From assembly GCA_000310025.1 (NCBI GenBank), contig FN649740.1:4399175-4463174 (forward strand): a DNA stretch of 64,000 nucleotides. Direction: 5' to 3'. The position numbers and the translations under genes were made by a program. The notes beneath the pieces were generated by a model. The model saw only the letters and a program-made list of their open reading frames with translations. It was not told where the DNA came from and made no database searches. Positions 23,099 to 34,982 of this stretch are shown here, piece after piece (within the stretch, counting starts at the first letter, position 1; every line of letters begins with the position of its first letter). This DNA comes from Ectocarpus siliculosus (taxonomy: Eukaryota > Sar > Phaeophyceae > Ectocarpales > Ectocarpaceae).

Positions 23099-26095
23099 CT
23101 GACACCCCGCCGGCGAAACAACGTCTCCGCGAAGGCGACGGCTCGAGGGCGGAAAAGGAGGAACGACGGGAGGGGGCGCCGCAGCTCGAAAGGTGTTGCT
23201 GGTGGCACCTACCGCTTCGATGTGCTGCTGGTGTGGGTTCGGTATAGGGGCAGGGGCAGACAGGGGGGACAAGGCGCGGGCCGGAGGGGGGCTTCTATTC
23301 TTCTATTCTTTTTGAGCCTCTCAATTCAATTGATGGTTGGCCAAGTCTCTGTACCAGTGAGACGGGAACAACCTCCAACATGTTGTAAAATAGTGGATCA
23401 AACAGCGAGCGTTCAATGAAAACCTTCCGACCATCCCAGAACAACGCCTTTAGCTCTTGCTCTTCTATCTCCAGTCCCTGTCGGCATGCTGTGGTTGCCA
23501 CCTGCCAGTTTCAAGGGTGGTCCTCTCCTTCTCTGCACATGCAAATACATCGCACACATGCCGTTTGAATACCCTAAGTTGGCGGTCGTTTCAAGGCCTC
23601 TGAGGCTTGATGTTTAGACCGTTGTTAGATTCCCCCTGTTGGAGGACGGACCAGGGAGGACAGGAGAGTGCCCACGAGATAACGAGGGGGCTCCGTATAT
23701 CATCCTCTGGTGGTACGACTCTTCCCCCCATGGGTTACCTACCCCCAGACGATAAAAACTAATCTCGGCAAAACAAGCGCTTCTTACAAGATAGCGCCTC
23801 TCTCTGCTTTACTGACCTTCCAATGACTGGGGTTGGCATGTGGGTATGCCACGGATAGACGTTGACCTCGCCACGTCCGTTCGTGTGGGGACATAATGTT
23901 GAGCAACATTGGGCGAAGAAAGCTCAACAAAAATGTGTCTCAGGTTCACTCATGCCTTCGATGCTGCAAGTCTAAACGTCGCCCCACGTAGGGGCATCGT
24001 GTGTAAACATGACCCAACAGCTACACCCGTTGAGTCCTACAGCAGTAGAACACTGCTGCACCTCTGTTTGCAATGCAGCACCGGCCCCTTGGTTGTGCCA
24101 GTTGCATCTTGTACCGACGAGTGCTTGTATACTACTGCTGTGTGCTCATGAGGACAGACTTACACATATCAAAGAGTTGTGGACTGGCACCACGACCACA
24201 AAACGGCGGTGCTGCTACTGCTGTGGCAGTTGTTCGTCACCCAGGGAAGCCGCAGGGAACACTACTGCTGTGCTGGCTACTTGTACAGGTGTTCCCAAAC
24301 ACGAACTGCTTTGTAGCCTCCCTCAGACGGTGTGCGCATTGGCCACTGCAGCTGCAGATGGAACACCTACGCTGACTCGGAGCTACAATCATTCGCCGCT
24401 TGCTCTACAGAGACCTAGGGATACAAACCCAAACACTCTCCTAACAACGCAGTTCTTGTTTCCGGCGTGTCGTTCATGTTATTCAGGTAGCAACTTGTAC
24501 TCTGTAGTCTTTACCGAGGGTTGCACTTGGGAGAGGAGGAGACATGCGCGTGCTCGCAAGAAGTCGAAGGTGGGCGGACGTGACCAAGAAGCTCGTCGCT
24601 GGCGTTGCCAGGGCCGAAAACATGAAAAGAACCGTCTTTCCGGCGGCAGGTGTCATTGCTACTTCACGCCGGAAACGCAAAGTCGTCGGCGAGCCGTGTG
24701 GAAGAGAGCGATGCCACGGGCCAGAGCGCCAGAGCAGCCAGAGACAGGTAGACGCGGCGCAATCACCGGGGGAGGGGGGGGGGGGGTACTGTGATACTTG
24801 GATAACGGGTTCTGCTCATGACCCGATCAACCAATCCGATGCAGAGCGATGTGGCTCTACACTAACGGTTCTTGTGCTAGGTTCGAGGTTCTTGTCAGTG
24901 GGTTGCTTTATGTCTCGGACGGATGTCGCCGAGGATGATAGATCAAAGACTCAAAGACCGAGGATGATGGATGATGCTTTGAAGAGGAAACTCCGTCGTT
25001 AATTCTGCTCGCTGCTGCACTCAACTCAAGCCGATCAACACTGCTGCTGCTCGACCGAACTCCTGCACTCACTTCCTGGAACCAACCACCGCTTCGAACT
25101 CTGTCAACGCACTGGTAACCGGACACTCAAGCTCGCCTTCTGCTCCTTGCCCTGGTAGACTCTCTCTTCTGACTTCGTGCCCGGCAACGCGGCTACCCAA
25201 CATTCAAAGACAAACATGCCAATTGCGCCGCAACCCGGGGACACAGCCCAAACATCCCCCGAAACGAACCTACTTCGTACCACATTCCCCCACACTGCTT
25301 TTGACATGGTGGAAAATTTTCACTGAGATCAAAAAGTAATCCACAACGTCATGATTTCCTCCGAGAGAATTTGGCATTAAGTACTATTTTCCACGCTGAA
25401 ACTGGTATGTTCTCGCTCGCGGCCGCTCTTATCTGGCGACAAAATCTCCAACACATGTCCTTCTCGAAAATGGCAAAACAGCAGTACTCAAAAAGCCATG
25501 GAATTCGATCTATCCTTAGCAGGGACCCGTTTTCAACCCCACGAGATCAAGCCACCCTTCAGGCCCGAGAACCCCGACACAAACCACCACACACAAATTC
25601 CAAGAGAATTTTTCATCATACCATCTGCCGTCAAGAACCCCACTTTGCCTCGTGCCGCGCTGCCGTGTTCTGGAGACGACACCCGGCACCAACCCCAAAA
25701 AACTCCCGGCCCAAAATCTTTACCTGACTTGCTAATACTTGATCACTACGAATTGAATGTTATTGAACGAAAGCATTTTTGTCCCCGGTAAGAAAGACGC
25801 CGTACTCACCCCAAAGGAAGGCGGCAACGAACCCCTGTGACCCCCCTCAATCGGACATTTGACTGAAATCAGCGTGCACACCGACCCCCCAAGAGGACTC
25901 CCAACAACTAAATAAATCAATCGCTTCACGTTGTTTTGTGACTCACACCCCAGCTTTATGAAGCTATGAAATCCACCCGAGACACATACATACATCAACG
26001 ATTCTTTGCCCAATTTTCTCCCCACGCGTGTCGGCTATACGAGCACTGTCCCAATGCAAGGCTGAAGCTGAAGCTGAATTTTTCACATATACACA
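23099..26095. other. Mostly unassigned; one candidate exon
   Basis: The minus-strand segment 23488-23330, after a GGCAG acceptor, encodes VATTACRQGLEIEEQELKAL and continues to NMLE. It looks protein-like and may belong to the acidic gene downstream. The rest, to 26095, shows no convincing exon. Confidence 0.35.
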
Positions 26096-27087
26096 GCACA
26101 TTGATAAGGACACGGATCACCAGGTGCTCAAGGCCAAATTCGCGCTTTCCTGGACGGGGCCTTACAAAGTTCTTGCGGTGGGTCCCGCTTCGGCCGACGC
26201 CACCCCAGATGGAAGCCCGTTGGCGCGTAAACTCCTCTACCTGGACCTGCCTTCTGATCTTTCCGGCCCAGCAGCTCGATGTCGCGTATCTGTCCTTCGT
26301 TGCAAGCCCTGTCGCAATCCATACGAGACGGACGACCTGCCCCAATCTCTACCCGCTGAGCTTTCGCGTTATGTCCTGCACTCTTTCGGCGATAAATGTC
26401 CACCGTTTCACGTCACCGCAGATGATGTGTCGGTGCCTGTCGGGCGCCTCGAGGTCGACTACATTTCGGGACACCAATTGGTGCGGGGCCGTAGCGGCGT
26501 TCTCGCTGTCCTGTACCAGACGCATTGGCTAGGCCTGACTACTCCTTCTTGGGAACGGGAGTCCGACCTCGATCAATTCCGTCGACACATCCTCTTGTAC
26601 TGGTCTCGAGAGGTCTGCCAAAGCAAGCAGGGTAACCGCACGTATCGAGTGGCTCGGACACGCGCGGCACAACGGGAGCTAGCCCGGAATCGTGGCGAAC
26701 GCTATTTTCCTCCTGGGGCTGACCTTGTGCTTCACGCGACTTGGCTCCGTCGCTTCAGCATTTCGCCCCTTCCAGTGGGAGCGCGGCTGTGGTACAAGGC
26801 CCGCGACGGATTATGGTGGACAGGACGTATTGGTGCTCATCAGGACGGCTCGTACATCGTTCGATTTCTGGATGACCCGGGCCCCAGCGTTCTCCCTCTG
26901 CCTGCGCACCTCTACTCCACCGCCTTGGACGCCGTCTGTGGATCGTGGTGTTTAGAAAAACATCGCTCGCGCCCTTTGGGCGACGCCCGGGATCGCACTC
27001 CTCCCATTACTGACTCCTTACCGTCGGCTGTTCCCAATATCTCTTCCTAGCGTCGCCGTTTTAGGTTCGAGCTGGTCTATCTTGGAT

Positions 27088-27440
27088 TTTGTTTGTTTGT
27101 TTGTTTGTTTGTTTGTTTGTTTGTTTGTTCGTTTGTTTGTTTTTTTTCTTTTTGTTTTTGTTTTCTCCGTGTGGTTTGCCTCTGAACACTTGGAAAAAGA
27201 GTTCCCCAAGTTTCGTCGGTGTTGTTTGCCTCTGAACCCTTGGAAAAAGAGTTCCCCAAGTTTCGTCGGTGTTGTTTGCCTCTGAACCCTTGGAAAAAGA
27301 GTTCCCCAAGTTTCGTCGGTGTTCTTTGCCTCTGAACCCTTGGAAAAAGAGTTCCCCAAGTTTCGTCGGTGTTGTTTGCCTCTGAACACTTCAACAACGA
27401 GTTCCCCAAGTTTCGTCGGTATGTTCGCCTCTGCCCAGGC
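27088..27440 (+). repeat. TTTG run and a 50-bp tandem array
   Basis: A (GTTT)n run at about 27088-27141 is followed by five to six units with an exact 50-bp period, each with TGGAAAAAGAGTTCCCCAAG, starting at 27181, 27231, 27281, 27331 and 27381. It lies between the Gypsy coding remnant and its LTR. Confidence 0.9.
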
Positions 27441-28443
27441 AAACACCGAGTTTCTCGTGTTTCCCTTGGTTCGCCTTTCGCCAACTCATTTTTTTTTTTA
27501 GCTCCACCGTGTCGCCGAAGTGTCATCTAGGCCTGTTACTTCGGGCTTCCATCCCGTGGCGTCGTCTTCTCCCGTGGACGTTCGTCGTCATCCACACTTC
27601 GTTCCACTTCGTCTCCGTCATCGCTACCTGCAGGCGACGCCTTCATCATCGTCGAGCCCTTGAGTCGTTGTGTTGTTGTGTGTATCTCTGCGACTTTTCT
27701 GTGTTGTTTGAGTCTTCCTGTGTTGTGCGTTGCCAGCGAGCCAGGGCAAGTTCGTCAGATCGCTTCTCAGACGTTGATCATTCATGCTTTGCATTCTTGG
27801 TTTTCTTTAGGTCTTGCCGTGGCCGCCTCTCTATACGGTTTGAGTTCTCTGACACGCTGGAAATTGTTGTCAGTGTGTTCGCCTGTCATTCATTTCTCCT
27901 GCCCTTCTTTGACGCTTTCCTAGATTGGTTGCGTTGATATCTTCCCCTTTACGTCGCGTCCAGTATCAAAGGCCGTATTCGTTCGGAAATTTGCTTGGGT
28001 TTTGAGTTTTGTTGCCGTATTTTGGGGCTCTCTCGGGTAGTCGCCTCATTCCTCCCATTGTCATACGCGCGGGTGCGCGTAAAAGAGTGGTGTGTGGCGT
28101 TTAGGTTTTGACTTTATTTCTCTTGCCGTCGTCTGTTGCGGATAGCGTGCTGTGCAGCACTACATATTTTTCTTGGCCTTATCCCTTCATTGATAGGAGC
28201 GTTGTCATTGAGATGTCGATGTGTTGTCTCGTGGCCGTTCGCATCCATCTTTCGTCTCAATGATGGTGTGGGGGTTGATTCGGGATGTTTCTACAACTCA
28301 CCCTCCTTTTTGGATGTTTTGTGAAGAGTCATATCTTCGATTCATGAGCATCAATCGTCAGCTAAAATCTTCGTTGTAGCTTTTAGGAGTTGAGCATTGA
28401 TTTGAGTATAGAATCTGCATATATGATATTCAGGGTGGGCTAG

Positions 28444-28741
28444 TGTTAAGGAGTGTGGCTGCTAGCTTAAATAGGGTACATCTTATTGTTGATAGGATGT
28501 GGATCGGTCCCAGGAGGTATACCCTTCAGACACCTACCCTCTTAGGATTTGTCTAGTCTGCGTACCCCCTGAGGTGAAGTTGGATCCCCACTTCACCTCA
28601 GACCCTTGCTGATCGTCTCTCAGCAATAACAAGCAACTTTCTCATCTCTACGTGATCGTGGACAAGCGTGTCAACGACAGAACCTACCTTCATCTATCTC
28701 TAGGAGCAAGCTACCGCCCACGGCTTCCCCTCCTTTAAACA
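28444..28741 (+). repeat. Probable solo-end 3' LTR of the Gypsy remnant
   Basis: About 298 bp starting TGTTAAGGAG and ending CTCCTTTAAACA, an imperfect inverted pair of the TG...CA type. A purine-rich CAGGGTGGGC lies just upstream and a TTAAATAGG TATA-like box near 28467. No second LTR was found to compare. Confidence 0.45.
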
Positions 28742-29699
28742 GCACATTGATAAGGACAAACATAGACACAGCACTTGACAAGGCCAACAGCACTTTGACA
28801 TAAACACAGCACATTTTCAGCTTCAGCTTCAGCTTCCTTGCGGGATATTCATCATAGGAGATCAGACCTTTGGCGGTATTAAGGGAGAAAGAAAAGCCAA
28901 CGAACCTTGCTGTATTGCCTACTACCCTGGAACTCCAAAATTCACCGAAGAATGCCACCATGAGAAAGATATCATCGCGTTGAAAACGAGCTTCAAAAAC
29001 TTCCTGCCCGAAATTGGTAGAGCCACAACGAAACATTGACCCCCTATCCTAGAAGTAAAGCACGACGACCTTCCCTTCGAGGACGCAAACACTCCCGGAC
29101 ATTCGCACCTGCAATGACCAAGACACCAACAAGCCAATCAAAAATTTGAACCGGAACTCCTCAATCAAGGCGGGACAACCCACCAACATTTCAGTAAAAA
29201 CGCAGTTTCTACCGAACAGGCTATTTTTGAATGGACTGTGCCTCTCCCCCCCATCCTCCCGAATAAGGACGGCACCTCGCTACCAAGACACCAGAGCCAA
29301 ACAGCAACAACCGACACACCACACCGAAAAAAAAAAGCATCATCGGCATCAGAAGGCAACACCAAAAAAGACAAAAAAAACGGAACACACATCACGCGGA
29401 AACAGAAAAAGAATGTGGCGATGTCGTTCGTCTCGCTTTCTCCTCCCGTCGCGAAACATTTTCCGCGAGACTCCGAAGTGCTCTCCGCCTCCACCCTGAA
29501 AAATCCCCGACGTGCCGTCTCGCTCTCCCCACCACCACGAAAATCCCTCCTCCACAGCGTTCGCCGACCACCACGACGCAACCTCCTCCACAGCGCACCC
29601 CGACCACCACGGCGAAACCTCCACCACAGCGCACCCCGACCACCACGGCGAGACCTCCACCACAGCGCACCCCTCAGTTCCCGTTCCGCCGGACGCTCC
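28742..29699. other. Spacer between two Gypsy remnants
   Basis: Contains repeated CAGCACATT words and a CTTCAGCTTCAGCTTC run that is inverse to one at about 26060. Minus-strand frames through 29300-29700 are Trp/Gly/Arg repeats from a tandem CCACCACGGCGA-type sequence. No gene called. Confidence 0.4.
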
Positions 29700-32100
29700 C
29701 GGACCGCATGTGCACAAGAAAGCACCACGATCCAGGCGGACCATCCACCGCCGTACAAATATTTCGTCGGCGACAACGACACGTTGAAACGCCGCTCGAG
29801 GTCGACGAAATTGACGTTGTACGGCAGGTCCTCGTCCCGCGCCCTCGAAACCTGATGTACCACTAGCTGCCAGCCCTCCTGCTTCGTCCGCACGTAAACA
29901 TGTGTTCCTTTCATCTCCGCTGACAGCAAGGCCGGCCCACGCTCCCACGTCGCCAGTAACGCGTACCCTGGTAGCACATGAAGGGAATTACGGGAGCGAG
30001 CTTGCGCGCGGTGCGCGGCAAGCTTATTATAGTCACGGTGCACTTTATTGTCGGCTCCTACTTGACGCACTGTACTGTCCACCCAATACTATACGACAAA
30101 ATCACCGTACTGCTGGATGTTTGCTTCAGATTCCCAACGGTGTCCGCGCCAACGCGTTTCGTATTGTACCGCGATGGAACCCCCTGGACCTCTACTGATA
30201 CGGTGACCGGTGATAGCGGTCGGCTGTGCACGCTGTACGTCAAGCTCTATTTCCACGTCGTCCGCGGTGAGGTAGAAGGGAGGCGCCATGTCCGCAAGTT
30301 TATGCAGGACGTATGAACAAATTTTCCAAGGTAAAAAGTCGGGGATTTCCTCGGGTTCGTCCGCACGATGGCAACTCTTTCACCGCAACACTGAGACACG
30401 GTTGGATTTGGCCTGTGTGTCTGTCGTGCGGTAAATCCAGATACATCAACTTGGACCCAACTTCCATGTCGTTAAGCGACAGGGCCCTACAGCAAGCACT
30501 TCAAACGGTCCTGTCCACAGGTTAGCGAGTTTCGCTTTAATCCTATTGGCAGAAGCTGTTTTATCGTCATACGCTGTACGGAGGGTGCGCTGTGGATCGT
30601 AGCACCACACCGACAAGCCCGCGTGGAAAACCGGCCGCGTCGTAATGACGTTGTCTAGATCTTCGTTGAGTGCTCGGTGTTTTTCTTTCGGGAGCCTGTC
30701 TCTTTCAACCACTAGCTCGTAGGCTTTCGCTTGCCGGTCTTTCATGAGCTGGAGGTATTCGAGATCATCCCGCTTTTTCGACTGCATGCCAGAAACCACC
30801 TTCTGTGACCCAAGAACCGTCATCGGAAAACGAGGATACAGGTCAATATGTACTTCCATGGGCGAAAGACCGGTAGCCTTGCTCACGTGATTGTTGTGAG
30901 CGTACACACACGGCAAAAGATGGTCGTCCCAATCGGTTTGTTGGGCGCTGATCACGTGAGACAACATCTGGCAGACCGTATGGTTCAATCTTTCGACGCA
31001 CGCGTTGGTTTGAGGGTGGAATGAGCTGGTAAACCGTTTCTTGGCCCCATGCAATCGGTACACATCACGCGCGACAGCCGCCGTAAACTCGCCACCTCTA
31101 TCCGACAACAAATACACCGGACATCCCCAACGCGTACAATAATCGTCGGCTAGCTTTGAGGCACACCCTTTGAGCCGTTTTCTCATCGGCAGAGAGAGCG
31201 TAGGGTTCGGCATGCCTACTAAACAAGTCGACGACCAGCAACACGTATTTGTTTCCGCGTTTAGTTGTCGGCAGAGGGCCAAGAATATCAAACGCCACCA
31301 TTTCCCCCGGCCGAGAGGGTAAGGGAAGCGAGATCAACGGCCATCTAGGTTTTCAGCGAGCCGTTTTCGAGGCACACGATGCAGTGTTTGATGAACCAAC
31401 GCACGCTGTCACTAATGCCAATCCAAAATAGTTACGCTCGAGGGAGGCCAACGTCATGTCCTCTCCTAAATGACAACCTTCTGTGTGCACAGCATTTAGC
31501 GCCCACGGCCGCAAAAGGAAAGGAACATACAATCGGACCGGTTCATCCCCCAAACGTCTGTCGAATTTACCGCCGCTGTGTCGTTGGGCGCGAGATGTAG
31601 GCGCCTCGGACGGTTTATTTATCAGCAGCACGTGGTGGGCGTCTTTGGCCCCTACCGGTTCGGAGCGAGGCAAGTTCACGAGTGTGCACTTGTCCGCCAA
31701 CTTCTGAATCCTTTTGAGAGTGATGGTACCCTCATACCCAATACAATCGCCCATATCGGGAGAACTAAAAAGAATCAGAATCACCCACGTACTTGATGAC
31801 GTAAGACGCCAGGGGGTCTCGCGCTTGCTCGGCGGCCCACTCGAGGTCGGTCCTGTCGCACAACCGCGCCCCGAATCGACAAGTCGACTGGACGCGCGCG
31901 TCGGTAGCGAAGGTCGGGCGCTGGGCGGCGGCCGACGGGGAACGGCGGGCGGCGGCGGCTCGTCTCGATCTCGATGAACGAACTCGGGGCCCCTCAGGTG
32001 ACGAAACTGAGTCTTGGCGCGGCCTCGGTGGACGATCACGGGGCTCCTCAGGTGTCGTGACAGCCGTACTGCTCATCTTTTGCTCCTATCCGCTGATGTT
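29700..32100 (-). mobile_element. Ty3/Gypsy chromovirus remnant, pol 3' region
   Basis: LTR-retrotransposon fossil on the minus strand. Parts in order: the pre-integrase region (LEWAAEQARDPLASYV, about 31.8 kb), the integrase zinc-binding region (about 31.4-31.6 kb), the integrase core (LLSDRGGEFTAAVARDVYRL; FTSSFHPQTNACVERLNHTV; about 30.7-31.3 kb), the integrase tail (LWTGPFEVLAVGP) and a chromodomain-like block (ITGHRISRGPGGSIAVQYET, about 30.1-30.3 kb), with a further C-terminal stretch to about 29.7 kb. It is a broken copy with several breaks; ends and LTRs are not identified. It is related to, but clearly diverged from, the plus-strand remnant at 26.1-28.7 kb. Confidence 0.78.
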
Positions 32101-34982
32101 CCCTGCAGGTGGAAGTCCCGGTCACTCCACTCCGGGGTGACAATTTTTCGGGGATGGGCCATGCGGCGGGAGATAGATGCTCCCGGACCAGGCACGGCGC
32201 GGGACCCAGCCGAGGAGGGCGACGCCCGAGGAGGACGAGCGGAATGCGAGGGAGGCGCGCCTGCCTGTGTACGACGGCCAAACTCTACACATTCCCCTGG
32301 CCGCTTACGTGGCCGCGAGTTCCTTCGCGGGGGTGCCTGCAAGCGACTGCGACCGGCGGCGGAGTGGGCGCCCGAGTTTCGAGGCGGAGTACCCACGTGG
32401 GAGTCCACCTGTCTGTGTTGCGCTGAAAGCGCCCGGAGCGCGGACGTACGCTTGGCTGATGTACAGCGCTCTCCTGCTCGACGCCTTCGAAGACTGAGCT
32501 CCTCTCCGAGGTTCGGGAGGCCCGATGATTGGTGGGGTCTGGTGGGCGCCGTCCGTCATAGCACCCTAGAAGCAAACCCCGCAACTGCGACGCCACAACA
32601 GGTGATTAAACCTTTACTTCGAACGGCTTCCTCTCGAGAGTAAGTGCGGCGAAACGCCGATCAGACAACGCGTCTGCATAGGAGAGGCTGCTGCTGTAGT
32701 CTATGTATCACGCCTGCAACGGTAGCAAAGGTTGCACGCGTATGTACGCCGAGAAAGGAGTCTTTGGGGGACCAGGACCTCGGTATCGACCACCCGTTGT
32801 CCCCCTCCTCTTATTCCGGCGCCGGCGAGCCTCGCCGAAGACCTGCAGATAGAAGTCTTCCGATCAAGGGCACTTACTTAGGACTTTTGACCACCGGAAC
32901 TTTAGGGTGCGGTTTGGTTTCGTGTGCGTACATCGTGGTCGCTCGGTCGTGGCTCCTGCGCGTCACCATCTACATCTTTGTCGCCACGATTCAGTGTCCG
33001 ATGACAAAACCTCTCTGGCGGAGTGATTAGACCAGGGTGTTGGCGTGTGGTCCTATACTTAGGAGGGATTGCAACAAAACGCTCATCGCCTATGAATGTC
33101 TCAGGCAGAGGTTTGGGGGTACTTGATGCTCTGTGTGTTCGCCCCACAGTGCAAGGTTGAGTTTTTTGGTTGGATTCGGCTTGGGTGGGTGCGGTTGTTG
33201 TTGTTGTTGTTGCTGTTGTTTTTTGTTTTTTGTTTTGCTCTTCACTTCAAATCAGCGCTCACAGCACTAGTGCCGTTTAATCCAACCCGTGGTGGTTGGG
33301 TTGGATTGGATCGGTCGGTCCGTCGGTCGGTCGGTCGGTCGGTCGGTCGATCGGTCGATCGGTCGGGCGGCCTTGGACCGCCTTCTCCGTCGATCGCGCC
33401 GCCGTCTCTCCGTCGATCGTCGCCGCCGGTCGCCCTTCTTGTGTTGCACTCTGGCTCATTTTTTACTACAACAACAAAAATACAGCATTTATCTGTAACA
33501 GTGTTGTGAGCATCATGGTGGCTTTAGTTATTTGTTGTACTCTGTCTGCGAAAACACACACCACACCCACTTCTTCACAATAATACTGCTTGCTGGTGGT
33601 GTATATATACACATACATACATACGCCGTTCGTTGACTGTTGGTGGTGCTGGTGGTACTGATGGCCACATCATCATCATCTTACAATCAAAATCTATACC
33701 ACCTTACGAAGCTTACAGGTATTGCTGCTGTTTCTGTACTCACTCACTCGCTCCGGGTCCGGCGCAAAACTAAGAACAACAACAACAACAGTAATCAACT
33801 TGTTGTCACCGAATAAAATAGTTCTTGTCTTGTAATTGAATAACAAATAAAATAAATGATGGCGCTCCGTACATCGCCACCGACCGACCGTCGTTCGACC
33901 CACACAGAGAACATGAACGAGCATTCATCAAGCGGGCTATGCATGCATGCAACATGTTAATTTGTTTGCATGCACACACACGCACAACAACAACAACGTA
34001 GTCTATGTATGCATCGTGGAAACGAAGGAAGGAAAATTCTTGTATTGAAGAAAAAAATAAAATAATGAACGGCGTTCCGTGCATGCATGTGCTCTCCACC
34101 GACCGTTTCTTACGGCGGGCTATGCATGCTTGCATGTAAATATTAGCATACAAGCACAACTTAAGCACAACTTATTATCATGACCAAGGAAATGCAACGA
34201 AGGAACGCAGCCTGTAATTTGACTACGATTCGTCCGCGATGAACATCAATCAATCTTCGTCGTCAGAGTTTCAACGCCTTTGTTTTTGTTGCTTTCCTTG
34301 TGGCACCCCGCAAGAGTCCTGGAAACTGCGGGCACTCTTTTCTAAGCTCCTTTGGTTGTTTCAGGGCGGAGACAGACGCGGGTTCCTTGTTGAAGTACAC
34401 TCTCAGATCTCAGATACAGCGTATTTATTTGCTCTATAAATGTTATTTATACGCACATTGCGGCGTCAAGCAACCACTAACAACAACTGTCTTCGGGGCT
34501 TCTCGGAGTTCGAGCCCGAAGATACACCAAGTAAAGAAATACGAATCCATTTTTCGATCTACAGAAAAGAGTCTAAGATAGATTAGAAATGAATCCAGCG
34601 TCAGCGGAAGCAACCTTGCATGTATTCCACGAGTTCCCGAGCAGCATATGCAGCGATATCTCCCCCTGTGGGTAACAGGCCTGACGTTCAATCAACAAGG
34701 CAGCACAGCAGCAAGCAGCAGCTTGCGCGGCTTTCGCAAAAAAAACAGCTTGTAAAATATGAACGAACTGTTCTTGCTCTTCAAAGGTGTTGCGACTGGT
34801 TAACATCCGTAGGAAGGAAAAAGAAACTGTTCGCAGAAAAAATGTGGTTGATTGGAGACCATGAGAGAAGGAATGCTTTGTCTCCCATCACCCACCCGCA
34901 CACCGCACTCGACATCATTGCAATAAGGGTGTGCGTTTTCGCTGCAACCTCTCCACAGCTCCCTCTCTTTCCTAGGGATACG
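32101..34982. other. Intergenic, upstream of the 7TM-RGS gene
   Basis: The GC-rich 32.1-32.6 kb part may still belong to the Gypsy remnant. A (CGGT)n run lies at 33310-33365, and a segment at 33244-33292 matches 6318-6375 (ACTTCAAATC.GCGCTCACA). No exon recognised. Confidence 0.4.
33845..34175. repeat. Imperfect direct duplication rich in GCATGCATGC
   Basis: Segments at 33845-33990 and 34062-34175 share AATAAAATAA, GGCG.TCCGT, CCACCGACCG, GCGGGCTATGCATGC and a closing CACAAC in the same order. Confidence 0.7.

Larger units (their letters stand above)
26113..28741 (+). mobile_element. Ty3/Gypsy chromovirus remnant, 3' part
   Basis: LTR-retrotransposon fossil. Coding part 26113-27050: the tail of integrase (KFALSWTGPYKVLAVGP) followed by a chromodomain-like block (EVDYISGHQLVRGRSGVLAV, then LYQTHWLGL). 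A non-coding part with tandem repeats follows, then a probable 3' LTR. Gag, protease, RT and RNase H are absent here, so it is a partial, inactive copy. The coding part is fairly well kept, which suggests moderate age. Confidence 0.75.

Noticed and set aside
27181-27440. 50-bp direct repeats considered as a CRISPR-like array
   Set aside because: The units are contiguous with no unique spacers and the genome is eukaryotic, so this is a minisatellite.
29165-29700. Trp/Gly-rich minus-strand frames next to the Gypsy remnant
   Set aside because: They translate a short tandem CCACCACGGCGA-type repeat rather than a conserved domain.
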